From contig CALSFV010000050.1 in the NCBI GenBank assembly GCA_943737045.1, positions 124,001 through 188,000 of the forward strand: a DNA stretch of 64,000 nucleotides, given 5' to 3'. Under the pieces are notes generated by a model. That model ran no database searches. It was not told the origin of the DNA and saw nothing but the letters and a program-made list of their open reading frames with translations. Every line of letters starts with the position of its first letter. Positions within the stretch are counted from its first letter, which is position 1. This stretch comes from Parapristionchus giblindavisi. Lineage: Eukaryota; Nematoda; Chromadorea; Rhabditida; Diplogasteridae. Shown piece by piece: positions 1 to 9,289 of this stretch. The translations under genes and the position numbers were made by a program.

Positions 1-272
1 CGAACGAGCCAAGTTCGTTTAAACATTAATTTATATTGATTAATCACTGATCTATCGATCGTTCTCATTGCAGTATCAAGGATCGATTCGCAAACTACGA
101 TATCCAGTTCGATGCGGACGGTCGTGTAAGCAGTTATCGATCAGTTGAAGCTGATGATACCAGTCGATCGAGAAGGACGGAGACAGACGAGGATGAGCCA
201 GATGATAGGGACGCTGTCAGGGAAGGTGAGCGTGATTGCGATGATTGTTTTGGTCTCATCTTTGATCTTTGA
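1..272 (+). CDS. Gene B, copy 1, 3' exons only (unrecognised protein)
   Basis: The window begins inside an exon that ends at base 12. After an intron the next exon starts at 74 (acceptor TTGCAG) and reads in frame to a stop at 270-272. The protein tail is Arg/Asp/Glu-rich (for example the string ETDEDEPDDRD). A good donor (GTGAGC) lies inside the tail after base 225, so an alternative spliced end cannot be excluded. Compared with unit 2 there is one coding change in the first exon and a 6-bp in-frame deletion in the tail. No known family was recognised. See the copies at 19,398 and 35,730 for the upstream exons. Confidence 0.5.
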
Positions 273-554
273 TCTTTGATCTTGATCTTTGATCCTATTT
301 ATCTTTTCGGTCACCATTTCGAACAGTAGACTAGTGTCTGGAAGTTGATATATTATAAGTGAACCGATGAAAATAGGTTTTAGAGAGAGATAGAGTGAGA
401 GAGATTCGAAGAAATTTCCCGAAATATCCCCGAATGTTTCAAGGACATCATTTCCCTTCAAATCCCCGCTATATTTATCAATTGCCAAGTCGTGCACTCG
501 AGATCTACATTCGTGATCCGTTTGTATTATATTTACACAAAATTACTATCAAGG

Positions 555-752
555 ATGAGTCCGCCTCCAGACGTTAAAGCGCTCTGGCCACACTCTCTCG
601 CTTTCTTCGTCTACGAGAGAGCATTGCAGGCGCTCGAAGGGCGAGAACTGGAGGTCGTGGTGCGATCGCAGATGGATTGGGTGGTCAGGGCACATCTCGT
701 GCGGACCCTCGTCCTGCCCTTCGTACAATTCAATCAGCCTCACAGCCTCAGG
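555..752 (+). other. Candidate first or early exon of gene A, copy 1, reading frame uncertain
   Basis: An ATG at 555 opens 66 codons up to a perfect donor (GTAAGT at 753), but that frame ends in phase 0. The next conserved exon (1087-1148) reads best when entered in phase 1, which fits a second frame open from 578 to 752 that lacks a start. Bases 576-640 look like part of the TTAA-type MITE family found elsewhere in the window. The 3' half (about 640-752) differs heavily from units 2 and 3 while both flanks are nearly identical. This may be an exon, an untranslated exon or an exonised MITE; transcript data would decide. Confidence 0.35.
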
Positions 753-780
753 GTAAGTCTATTATTATTATTTAATTTAA

Positions 781-889
781 AGCGGCACCCCAGGCTAATT
801 TGAAACTCCCCGCTCTGTTAACTCTCACTTTCTTTATCAACGAGATTATTGCCAAAGTGGAGAGTAAAATTAGCTCTTGGGGTGTGCAT
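781..889. mobile_element. TTAA-type MITE in gene A intron, copy 1
   Basis: A 109-bp element is flanked by TTAA at 777-780 and 890-893. Its ends are imperfect inverted repeats of the 'GCTAATTTGAAACTCYCCGC' type, with GAGAG-rich interior. The TTAA target duplication is typical of piggyBac-related non-autonomous elements. The same family is at 47,735-47,847 and, as pieces, at 576-640, 4,695-4,768 and 9,128-9,283. The equivalent copies in units 2 and 3 are at about 21,140-21,248 and 37,461-37,569. Confidence 0.7.
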
Positions 890-1086
890 TTAAAGGCCCT
901 GAGGCTAATTTGAGCTATCATGTTCGATCACGTAAATTAAAATTCGTGGTGTATAAAGTTATAAACTTTTGTAATTTCATAATAACTTGATAAGATGAGT
1001 AAACAACACTAAACTACTTATCTATTTCTGATGATTTTAAACAGTATATATGCAAAAGAAACGTGCTTTTATCGATTGATTTTCAG

Positions 1087-4000
1087 GCATCCGTTCGGTT
1101 CGCACCCAGGTTACGAAGATGGAGAAGGATGGCGGGATCGACCGAATGGTACGGTAGCCAGAGATATTGATTTATAGATTGTTTTTCTGCGAGGAGAGAG
1201 TGGGTCAAGATAAACCTAGAGAGCTTAATTTACAGTATATTTGTCGAGACACTGTATTTTTTGTTTGTTTTCACGCAAGCATCCATCGAATACGGTGCAT
1301 GAAATCGTCAATTTTCGAAAACATTATTATTTACTTTGCTATGCATCACTTATTATTGTTGTTTTCTCACTCGTAAAAATACTTAATTAAAGGGAGAGCG
1401 ACCTCACTCAATGGTCTCTTTATTGCGCACATTATTTCTCTGTTCTCTAACAATGAGAGAGCATTGCGCGTCGAAGAGACCATGGGGGAGAGGTTACACT
1501 CCCTTTAACAGGCAGTCACTTCGGCGCCTCCTCTCCGCTCCTCTCCTCAACGTCGTCCGGCAGCACCGGCTGCCTTCATCGTCTTATCGGATGAAGAAGG
1601 TATATGCCTTCGTGATCAGCACCATGTTTATTTGAAAGCCAGACGAGCACAGGGCAAAAAGTATGTTACAAAGTACCAAGCCTGACCGAATTTTGAGCCA
1701 AAATTGCCAAAAAACGAAAAACCTGCCCGGATTTTGAAAACCGATATCCTATCTATTCGACCTATGTAGACGAGCGAGAACGCGCTACTTTTGAGAGAGT
1801 TTCCGTGCTGTGGCTTTCATGGGGAACATAATTGTGGGTTTTATGTGGTGTTGAAATATTGGAAAAGTAGATGGGAAAGTGAAAAGTAGTGTTAATTTTG
1901 TGATTGTAAACGTAGTTGGAAAAGTAAATTCGTTGTAAGAACTTGTCAATAATGAAGCTGTGTTTCTCTTCCAACTACGTTTACAATCACAAAATTTTCA
2001 AACACTACTTTTCAACACCACTTTTCACTTTTCCGTCTATTTTTCCAAGACTATAACATCACTTAATTCACTATTATGTTCCCTATGAAAGGCCGAGCAA
2101 CCGCTCAGCACGGAAACTCTCTCAAAAGTGATGCTCTCTCTCTTTCTCTCTCTCGTCTGGATTTCAAATAAAGGCGGCTTGCACCAGAGCGCTGTGAAAA
2201 CGCACTAATAAATCGTATTTAAAAAGAAGTCAAAGAGAGGAACTCTTCAAAGAGAAGGGAAGAGAATAGCAGAGGAGGTCAAGGTAAGTAATTATCAAAA
2301 TTTAATGTGATCAGTAAAACATTTATCTGAAAATAACTGAATAATAATAAACTTTTTGTTAGAAGAAGAAGAAAGGAAGAAGGAAGACGAAGAAGGAAGA
2401 AGAGGAAGGAGGAAGAGGATGGAGGAAGAGAGGAAGGAAGAACAAGAAGAAGTGAACAAAGTGAATACTACGGTACGGTAGCTCGAACAATTGATTTATT
2501 GTTTTATTATCTTTTTTTGCAGAATGAAGTACCAGTGAAAAAAATGAAGAAGGACCATTCAAATGAGGACGAAGGAGTGAAGATGACACTTGTTCAAAAG
2601 AGGGAACAGATCTTGAAAGAGGAAATGGACGCGATTATGAAGACGACGTCCAATAAGGTAGAGTTCTATCATTAGACGGATAGAGTTCAAAGATCAAACT
2701 ATGATTAGACGGGTAGAGTTCAAAGATCAAACGGGTAGAGTTCAATGGTCAGTCTATCATTAGATGGGTAGAGTTCAAAGATCAATCTATTATTAGATGG
2801 GTAGAGTTCAAAGATCAATCTATTATTAGACGAGTAGAGTTCAAAGATCAATCTATTATTAGACGAGTAGACTTCAAAGATCAATCTATTATTAGACGAG
2901 TAGAGTTCAAAGATCAATCTATTATTAGACGAGTAGAGTTCAAAGATCAAACTATCATTAGACGAGTAGAGTTCAAAGATCAAACGGGTAGAGTTCAATG
3001 GTCAGTCTATCATTAGATGGGTAGAGTTCAAAGATCAATCTATCATTAGACGAGTAGAGTTCAAAGATCAATCTATTATTAGACGAGTAGAGTTCAAAGA
3101 TCAATCTATTATTAGACGAGTAGAGTTCAAAGATCAATCTATTATTAGACGAGTAGAGTTCAAAGATCAAACTATCATTAGACGAGTAGAGTTCAAAGAT
3201 CAAACGGGTAGAGTTCAATGGTCAGTCTATCATTAGATGGGTAGAGTTCAAAGATCAATCTATCATTAGACGAGTAGAGTTCAAAGATCAATCTATTATT
3301 AGACGAGTAGAGTTCAAAGATCAATCTATTATTAGACGAGTAGAGTTCAAAGATCAATCTATTATTAGACGAGTAGAGTTCAAAGATCAAACTATCATTA
3401 GACGAGTAGAGTTCAAAGATCAAACGGGTAGAGTTCAATGGTCAGTCTATTATTAGACGAGTAGAGTTCAAAGATCAATCTATTATTAGACGAGTTGAGT
3501 TCAAAGATCAAACTATCATTAGACGAGTAGAGTTCAAAGATCAAACTATCATTAGACGAGTAGAGTTCAAAGATCAATCTATTATTAGACGAGTAGAGTT
3601 CAAAGATCAATCTATCATTAGACGAGTAGAGTTCAAAGATCAAACTATCATTAGATGGGTAGAGTTCAAAGATCAAACTATCATTAGACGAGTAGAGTTC
3701 AAAGATCAATCTATCATTAGACGAGTAGAGTTCAAAGATCAAACTATCATTAGATGGGTAGAGTTCAAAGATCAAACTATCATTAGACGAGTAGAGTTCA
3801 AAGATCAAACTATCATTAGACGAGTAGAGTTCAAAGATCAATCTATTATTAGACGAGTAGAGTTCAAAGATCAATCTATTATTAGACGAGTAGAGTTCAA
3901 AGATCAAACTATCATTAGACGAGTAGAGTTCAAAGATCAATCTATTATTAGACGAGTAGAGTTCAAAGATCAATCTATCATTAGACGAGTAGAGTTCAAA

Positions 4001-5060
4001 GATCAATCTATTATTAGACGAGTAGAGTTCAAAGATCAATCTATTATTAGACGAGTAGAGTTCAAAGATCAAACTATCATTAGATGGGTAGAGTTCAAAG
4101 ATCAATCTATTATTAGACGAGTAGAGTTCAAAGATCAAACTATCATTAGACGAGTAGAGCTCAAAGATCTGGTCTGGTGCACATTGATCAATGCTTTTCT
4201 GATTTCCAGACTTCGGTGTCGGAATGGATGGAGCTAATCCGTGGCTCGATCAGCGGCTCTGCTCAGGATGTTGAAGCAAAGATGAGGCAGTGTCGATCGA
4301 TTGTCACGGTGATGCTCGATGCGATGCGAAACGTAAGCATAACATAATTTATCAGGGGTTGCATAGTTGCGCCGATCAGGCGTTAGATTGATCATTCTTC
4401 ATCAGTTACGCTCCCCCACCAATGTTGTTCCATTCTCTTGACAAGTAAGAGTTATTGTCATCCATGGGCGCCGACATGTGGCTGTCCTCTGTAAAATTAG
4501 GGCTTTTTTTGAAAATTTGTGGAATGCCCCCTGGAAAAAATGACGTTCAGGCGAAATTTTTGGAAAAAAAGCGAGGTCCCCCTGCAAAATTAACCATGTT
4601 TCGTTCTGATGCCCCTTGTAGAATTGCGCTCTAGATATCCCTCCCCCCTTTATGGTTGTTGTCATATTTTTATTAAACGCACGCCCCAAGCTACTTTTAC
4701 TCTCTCCGCATTGGTACTACTCTCTCGCAGACAAAGAAAGCGAGAGAGTGTGGCCAGAGCGGAGAGAATTTTTCTGTTCAGGCCCAGGCTAATGTCGCTT
4801 CATCTCATCGTCTAGCCCTCTGCCGACTCGTAGCCGTCAATCGAATGGTCACTGTGGTTAGTGAACGTAATATTATTAAAAAAATAATTATAATATATAA
4901 TTCTGTCAAATCTTTCCGATCTATCAGAAATTATACTTTACTTTTGCACCGCATAAAGAATATTATTAAGATCGAATATAAAACAAGTGGACAAAGATAA
5001 GTGATCAAACTACAATTTCAGTTCGGATCCTTCGAGAATTATGATTGCGCTGGTTCTTAG
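1087..5060 (+). CDS. Gene A, copy 1: Lys/Glu-rich, probably nuclear protein (unrecognised)
   Basis: Exons are 1087-1148, 1512-1599, 2227-2283, 2363-2472, 2523-2657, 4210-4332, 4782-4856 and 5022-5060, with phases that join cleanly and a terminal TAG. About 228 residues are visible. In order they show a basic start, a Pro/Ser/Arg-rich stretch, the motif FIVLSDEE (it looks like a SUMO-interacting motif: a hydrophobic core followed by acidic residues), a long Lys/Glu/Arg region with the basic cluster RRGRRKR, then helical, coiled-coil-like sequence to the C-terminus. A nuclear role is inferred from composition only. The frame is supported by the diverged copy at 37,760, where many changes are synonymous. 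The intron at 2658-4209 holds a 33-bp satellite. The 5' end is unresolved. Gene B ends about 300 bp upstream on the same strand, so a nematode operon is possible but unproven. Confidence 0.68.
1391..1504. mobile_element. TTAA-type MITE abutting the gene A splice acceptor, copy 1
   Basis: A 114-bp element with termini AGGGAG...CTCCCT lies between TTAA at 1387-1390 and TTAA at 1505-1508. The paralogous intron in unit 3 keeps the empty site, a single TTAA at 38,068-38,071 directly before the acceptor CAG. The right-hand TTAA therefore becomes part of the acceptor TTAACAG. A related 113-bp element is at 47,193-47,305. The unit 2 copy is at 21,750-21,863. Confidence 0.85.
1628..2172. mobile_element. 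Foldback (long inverted-repeat) element, copy 1
   Basis: Outer ends are inverted copies of TTTATTTGAAAGCCAGACGAG. The arms match inwards through the 'GAGAGAGTTTCCGTGCTG' and 'GAAAAGTAG' segments, with a loop near 1,930-1,960. The element sits in a gene A intron. The right arm is shorter than in unit 3 (38,190-38,900), where both arms also contain a segment with 'GACCGGATTTTG' and 'GTCGAATAG'. There is no coding capacity. Confidence 0.7.
2658..4150. repeat. 33-bp intron minisatellite, gene A copy 1 (about 45 units)
   Basis: The unit is 'GTAGAGTTCAAAGATCAATC' followed by TATTATTAGACGA, with variants (AAACTATCATTAGATGG). The first unit starts at the donor of the intron (AAG|GTAGAG), so the array begins at intron position +1. 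Between 2,720 and 3,440 the units are organised as three 220-bp higher-order repeats (six 33-mers plus one 22-mer). Because 33 is a multiple of 3, long minus-strand frames stay open; these are not genes. Confidence 0.95.
4695..4768. mobile_element. MITE remnant in gene A intron
   Basis: The segment carries the CTCTCCGC ... GCGGAGAG inverted core and the internal GCGAGAGAG motif of the TTAA family seen at 781 and 47,735. It lies just upstream of the acceptor of the exon at 4782. The unit 2 copy is at about 26,173-26,246. The unit 3 intron lacks it. Confidence 0.55.
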
Positions 5061-6153
5061 GACTCGCTGCGCCAGAGTATCCGGCTGATGATTATGTTTT
5101 ATTGCCATTTTTTTCATTATTTTGCATGTTCGTACACTGAATTCTTGCCCCATCCTTGTGATCGATCCATTAATGTATCATCCATATCATACCGTATCTA
5201 GTTTCACAGCCATCGTTATCGAACTATATCCTTTTATATTGTTTGCCATGTTTGCTAAGTTGTATCGTATTTCCTGACTATATTTTCATATTATCATAGT
5301 AATTAGAGAGACACTTTTGAGATGAGGTTTCCCGAAGTAAGTATATGTGTCATTTTTAGCCTACAGCAGTGAATCTAGTTAAAGATAATCATTAGTTCCA
5401 AAGCCGAACCATCGTATCGATTGGCATTTGACAACCAGCTAACCCTCAACAACCTAACACATACTCTATATGAGGCTTCGTATTTCATCCTTATTTTAAT
5501 TTCTTGTTCCATGTTTTCAGTTTTACCATAATTATGCCTAATTTTTCATATTTTACATAGCATTTAGAGAAACAATTTTGAGATGGTTGTCCCGAATTAG
5601 CTTGATCTGTTTAATTTTTAAATGTGATGTTTGGTATTCCTTGTAAAACGATAAATGGATATATTAATTTATTGACTGATTGATCTCCATTAAAACGAAC
5701 TCTCCCTAACAGCGGAGGGGTAACGACAGGAGGAGGGCACAAAGTTTCAAAATCAAACTTTTAAAAGTTACATTTTGGCTTCTAATCATCTTTTTTCGAT
5801 GTTTCGGACTGTTTCAATTGGTTTTCATACTACGTCACATGATTTCTAGATATTTCAGTTGTTTAAAGATGGTATACTGTGTTATCTTCATGTTTTGGAT
5901 AGTATGTTAGTGTTGTTTCTTGGTTATGCCGTAGTCTATGAAGAGTTGGGTCCCAACTCTTCATAGACTACGGCATAACCAAGAAACAACACTAACATAC
6001 TATTTCAGTTGTTGTTTTTCTGGTACGATAACTTATTTTCTTAGTAGATGACTCAAATCGATGAAACTATCTGAACTATCTGAACAAAACTATCAGTCAC
6101 TAACTATCAGTCTAACTATCTAACTATCAGTCTATCATAAACTATCTGAACCT
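5061..6153. other. Gene A 3' flank without a recognisable gene
   Basis: The stretch is AT-rich flank with two related modules near 5,298 and 5,565 (both contain 'TTTAGAGA' or 'ATTAGAGAGACA' followed by TTTTGAGATG and a CCCGAA motif). Unit 2 has one of them largely deleted. A short ACTATC-rich tract lies at 6,069-6,150. The 150-bp insertion with a perfect palindrome (5,851-6,003) is described separately. Confidence 0.6.
5899..6003. repeat. Perfect 105-nt palindrome (52-bp arms, 1-nt loop)
   Basis: The left arm 5899-5950 and right arm 5952-6003 are exact reverse complements around a single T at 5951. The palindrome lies in a 150-bp insertion bounded by the direct repeat TATTTCAGTTGTT at 5851-5863 and 6001-6013. 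Unit 2 has one copy of that 13-mer and no insertion. Confidence 0.92.
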
Positions 6154-7047
6154 AAAAACTGGCTGCGACCATGCACTTTCAGATTTTATATAATTAATTA
6201 AAGTTTGTGAAAAAATTCATCATTTTTTTGAAGAAAAAAACACACTATGTAGGCGACAAGGAGCGTATGAAACAAAGCGCTTCTGTAAGAGCGCTAAAGA
6301 CATGGCAGCGTGGTGTAGTGGTAGTGTGTACTCTTTTAGATCGAGCTGTGGGTGGTTCGAGTACACTTATCGTTTTTTTCTTTTGCTCATTTTTAAGAGC
6401 TTCGGACATGTACGTTCGCTGAAAATTTTTTTTTTAATTTCAGATCTTTTTTTTCACTTTCAGAACGTTCGTGCGTTCGTGCAATTTGTTCCTATTCCAT
6501 TACATTTTTCATTATTTCAAATATATTTAGCATCTAATAACTTCTACGAAATTTATCAACAAAACAAAATATTAAAATTATACATGTCAAATAATATTTC
6601 AACAACAATGGTAGCAGTTAACAAAACAATACCAGCACAATCGACGATCATATATCGAACATTTGATCAAAGAAAAATTGACACAGGGTCTCTGACAGAC
6701 TACAACAACATCTTGAAAGATGTCATCTTGAGCACGCACGAACGTTTTGGAAGCGAACAAAAATTAACAATTTTTTCCCATTTTTTCCCATCGAAAGTAC
6801 AAGTCCGAAGCTCTTAAAAATGAGCCAAAGAAAAGTGTCTATAAGTGTACTCGAACCACCCACAGCCCAATCTAGAAGAGTACACACTACCACTACACCA
6901 CGCTGCCATGTCTTCAGTGCTCTTACAGGAGCGCTTTGATTCATACGCTCCTTACATAGTGTTTTTTTCTTCAAAAAATGATGAATTTTTTCACAAACTT
7001 TAATTAATTATATAAAATCTGAAAGTGCATGGTCGCAGCCAGTTTTT
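6154..7047. mobile_element. Foldback element 1 with tRNA-like arms, copy 1
   Basis: Arms of about 260 bp or more (6154 to about 6480 and about 6733 to 7047) are inverted copies of each other. Each arm contains a tRNA-like segment: A-box-like TGGTGTAGTGGTAG and B-box-like GGTTCGAGTAC, at 6,305-6,372 on the plus strand and 6,846-6,912 on the minus strand. Fused tRNA-like sequence is typical of tRNA-derived SINEs. The centre contains an open frame (to 6,817) without recognisable homology. The copy in unit 2 is at 27,385-28,276. Confidence 0.8.
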
Positions 7048-7550
7048 TTGGTTCCGTCCATATATGGCCTATACCTATCGAGGAAAAATAGTCTCGTTCA
7101 AAAGTTTAAAAGATATTTCTTATATTTCCCTTGCTAGTCTCTCCATAGGCGAACTACAAGCTGTCAAGACCACAGGGAGGTCCGAAGATCCTCTCCTCCT
7201 CCCCCCCCAGGGAGTGTGTGATCATAATGATGAAATGATATGCGATAGCTCAGAAATACGACAAATAAACTTCCTAACAATAGTTAATGATACAGGAATA
7301 GAGTAATCATGGGTAATCGTGTACTTTTATCTGATTCCGAGTGTGCCTCTCATCCATCAAAGATCACTCGTCTCTCTTTTCCCCTGGTATTTCAACATAA
7401 AATACGTTGCTACTTAAAATTTAATTTAAGTCTACTTCAAGCGTCAGGTGTCCTCTCACACTCTCTAGAACGGACGAAATGCATTACAGTGTATACAAAA
7501 CATGAAGTAAACTTGCATTTAGCTTGAAGTAGACTAACCAGTCTACCTTA
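7048..7550. other. Spacer between the two foldback elements
   Basis: Short open frames are present but nothing is recognisable. A C-run lies at 7,199-7,208. The block 'GGTGTCCTCTCACA' with TCTCTAGAACGGACGA (about 7,447-7,478) recurs at about 8,500-8,531. It is near-identical in unit 2 (28,277-28,779). Confidence 0.5.
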
Positions 7551-8311
7551 CAAGGGAACAATAATGCATTCCCGTGGCGATATGACTAGTGACATATACC
7601 ATTCGAATCAGTATCCGATTCTGACAAGGCACCGTTAATAAGCAATGTCAAAAGTTTAAGAGCTTCGAGAAAATCGATAATGAAAATCGCACAAATCCGA
7701 GCCAATTAAGATCAACTCAGCTTTGAGCTCCTATCTCACCGAGCCTTGTGGTATAGTGGATAAAGCGCTCGCATTTCATTTTGTAAGTACATGGTTCGAT
7801 GCCTGGTATGCGATACTTTTTTTGCTGATTTTTTTCGAAGACTGAATAAAAGCAATAAACTTTTTATGCCGTTAGCATTTGTGCCATGATACATATCGAA
7901 TCAGAAGCTGAAATTCCTTAAAAGCAGACACAAAAGCGCGCGAGCAAGAGATCAGAGGTTAAGCAGACGATCGATAATGATCTACAAAGGATAACAATGA
8001 AACAATAGATCTGAACTTTTGAACTTGAAAAAATCAGCAAAAAAAGTATCGCATACCAGGCATCGAACCATGTACTTACAAAATGAAATGCGAGCGCCTT
8101 ATCCACTACACCACAAGGGTCGTTGAGATGTGAGCTCAAAGCCGAGTTGATCTTAATTGGCTCGGATTTGTGCGATTTTCATTATCGATTTTCTCGAAGC
8201 TCTTAAACTTTTGACATTGCTTATTAACGGTGCCTTATCAGAATCGGATACTGATTCGAATGGTATATGTCACTTGTCATATCGCCACGGGAATGCATTA
8301 TGGCTCCCTTG
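7551..8311. mobile_element. Foldback element 2 with tRNA-like arms, copy 1
   Basis: Arms of about 280 bp (7551 to about 7830 and about 8027 to 8311) are inverted copies, with ends CAAGGGA.../...TCCCTTG. Each arm holds a tRNA-like segment with TGGTATAGTGGATAAAGCG (A-box-like) and GGTTCGATGCC (B-box-like), at about 7,746-7,806 and in reverse at about 8,052-8,113. The tRNA-like body differs from that of foldback 1. The copy in unit 2 is at 28,780-29,540. Confidence 0.82.
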
Positions 8312-8777
8312 TTAATGAAAAATAATACGTAGATATGTTTTGACATACCAGAGTCAGACTCCCCCTCTTTTAACTGTATCTACGGTTAACTCCTCCACCC
8401 CAGCTCATTCCGGCGCTTCTTCTGTTCTCTCGGATATTCCTCTTGTCTTCTCAATCCTATTTCATCATGTCCCTTCTCACATTTGAGTGCTCCTCGTCCG
8501 GTGTCCTCTCACATTCTCTAGAACGGACGAGCTCGCTGGCAAGTAAAATCTATATTCGAATTTAACATTTTCCGTTAATTTCCTCGTCTATGCCTGTTCT
8601 ACATTCTACTGGAATATACTGTTGACTTGATCCTAGGATATTATTTCACATAGTTTAGTCTTAATCTAGCATTAATTTAATCAATCAATTGATACAGCGA
8701 AAGAAAGCATAAAAATGCACTATCGATTGGCGATAGTGAAAGAGATTAGAGACACAGACGGCGAGTAGAGGCACCGA

Positions 8778-9117
8778 CCAATCAGAGCGTTTCCCGCGCG
8801 GCGTTGTGGGCGGGGCTAGATCGAAGGGGTATATAAGGGCTTGATGTTCATTCATTCCGAGTTCCTCTCTGAGTTGAACTCTCCTCTTCGGAGGAAATTT
8901 TGAGAGTGATTGACACTCATAGGGGAGGGCTTTCAATGCGCAAGCCCAACCCTCCTCCGGACTTCTCCATTTTATTTGGAGAAGTCGCTGCGCCTTTGTG
9001 CCGGCTGGAGGACCTCTTCCTTGGTCTGTCGACCACGACAGGTCGAGGGGGCGGGGCCTAGACAGGAGGGGGAGGGGCGGCGGATAAATGGAAGTAGCGC
9101 CGAAAAGGGATATAAAG
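8778..9117 (+). promoter_or_regulatory. Double GC-box/TATA module around a GC-rich hairpin region, copy 1
   Basis: CCAAT at 8778-8782, GGGCGGGG at 8808-8815 and TATATAAG at 8830-8837 are spaced like a vertebrate-style Pol II promoter. A second GC box (GGGGGCGGGGCC) starts at 9047 and a second TATA (TATAAAG) at 9111-9117. Between them are GC-rich stretches able to form hairpins: CCTC-TTCG-GAGG near 8,880, GGGAGGGCTT/AAGCCCAACCCTCC near 8,922-8,955 and GACTTCTCC/GGAGAAGTC near 8,959-8,985. No long conserved ORF is convincing. It could be a solo promoter/LTR-like remnant or a structured RNA gene. The copy in unit 2 is at about 30,007-30,346. Confidence 0.45.
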
Positions 9118-9127
9118 GCAAACCGTG

Positions 9128-9283
9128 ATATAATTTGAAACTCTTCGCTCTGGCAAAACTCGCCTGAGCACAAAAAAGCGAGCGAGCGTGGCCAGAGCTA
9201 GGAGTTTTTTTGCTCTCTCGTTATTTTTGCTTACGAGAGAGTGTTGCCAGAGCATAGAGCTTAAAATTAGTTTGGAGTATGCC
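9128..9283. mobile_element. TTAA-type MITE relative, copy 1
   Basis: The segment has AATTTGAAACTCTTCGCTCTGGC at the left and the inverted GCCAGAGCATAGAGCTTAAAATTAG-like end at the right, followed by TTAA at 9284-9287. The interior has GAGCGAGCGTGGCCAGAGC and CGAGAGAGTGTTGCCAGAGC blocks, so it may be nested. The left TTAA is missing. The unit 2 copy is at about 30,357-30,512. Confidence 0.55.
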
Positions 9284-9289
9284 TTTAAG

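Noticed and set aside
2658..4150. CRISPR array
   Set aside because: Units are contiguous 33-mers without spacers in a eukaryotic intron.
4402..4689. 95-codon minus-strand frame in gene A intron (also 25,880-26,167)
   Set aside because: It lies within an intron, has no homology seen, and no splice context; the near-identity of the two copies only reflects the recent duplication.
6305..6372. A functional tRNA gene
   Set aside because: A- and B-box-like motifs are present, but the sequence does not fold as a full cloverleaf by eye and lies in inverted-repeat arms; a tRNA-derived repeat is more likely. The same holds for 7,746-7,806.
8685..9173. 162-codon minus-strand frame across the GC-rich module
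   Set aside because: Long open frames are expected by chance in GC-rich sequence. The composition is not protein-like in pattern and it spans promoter motifs and hairpins.
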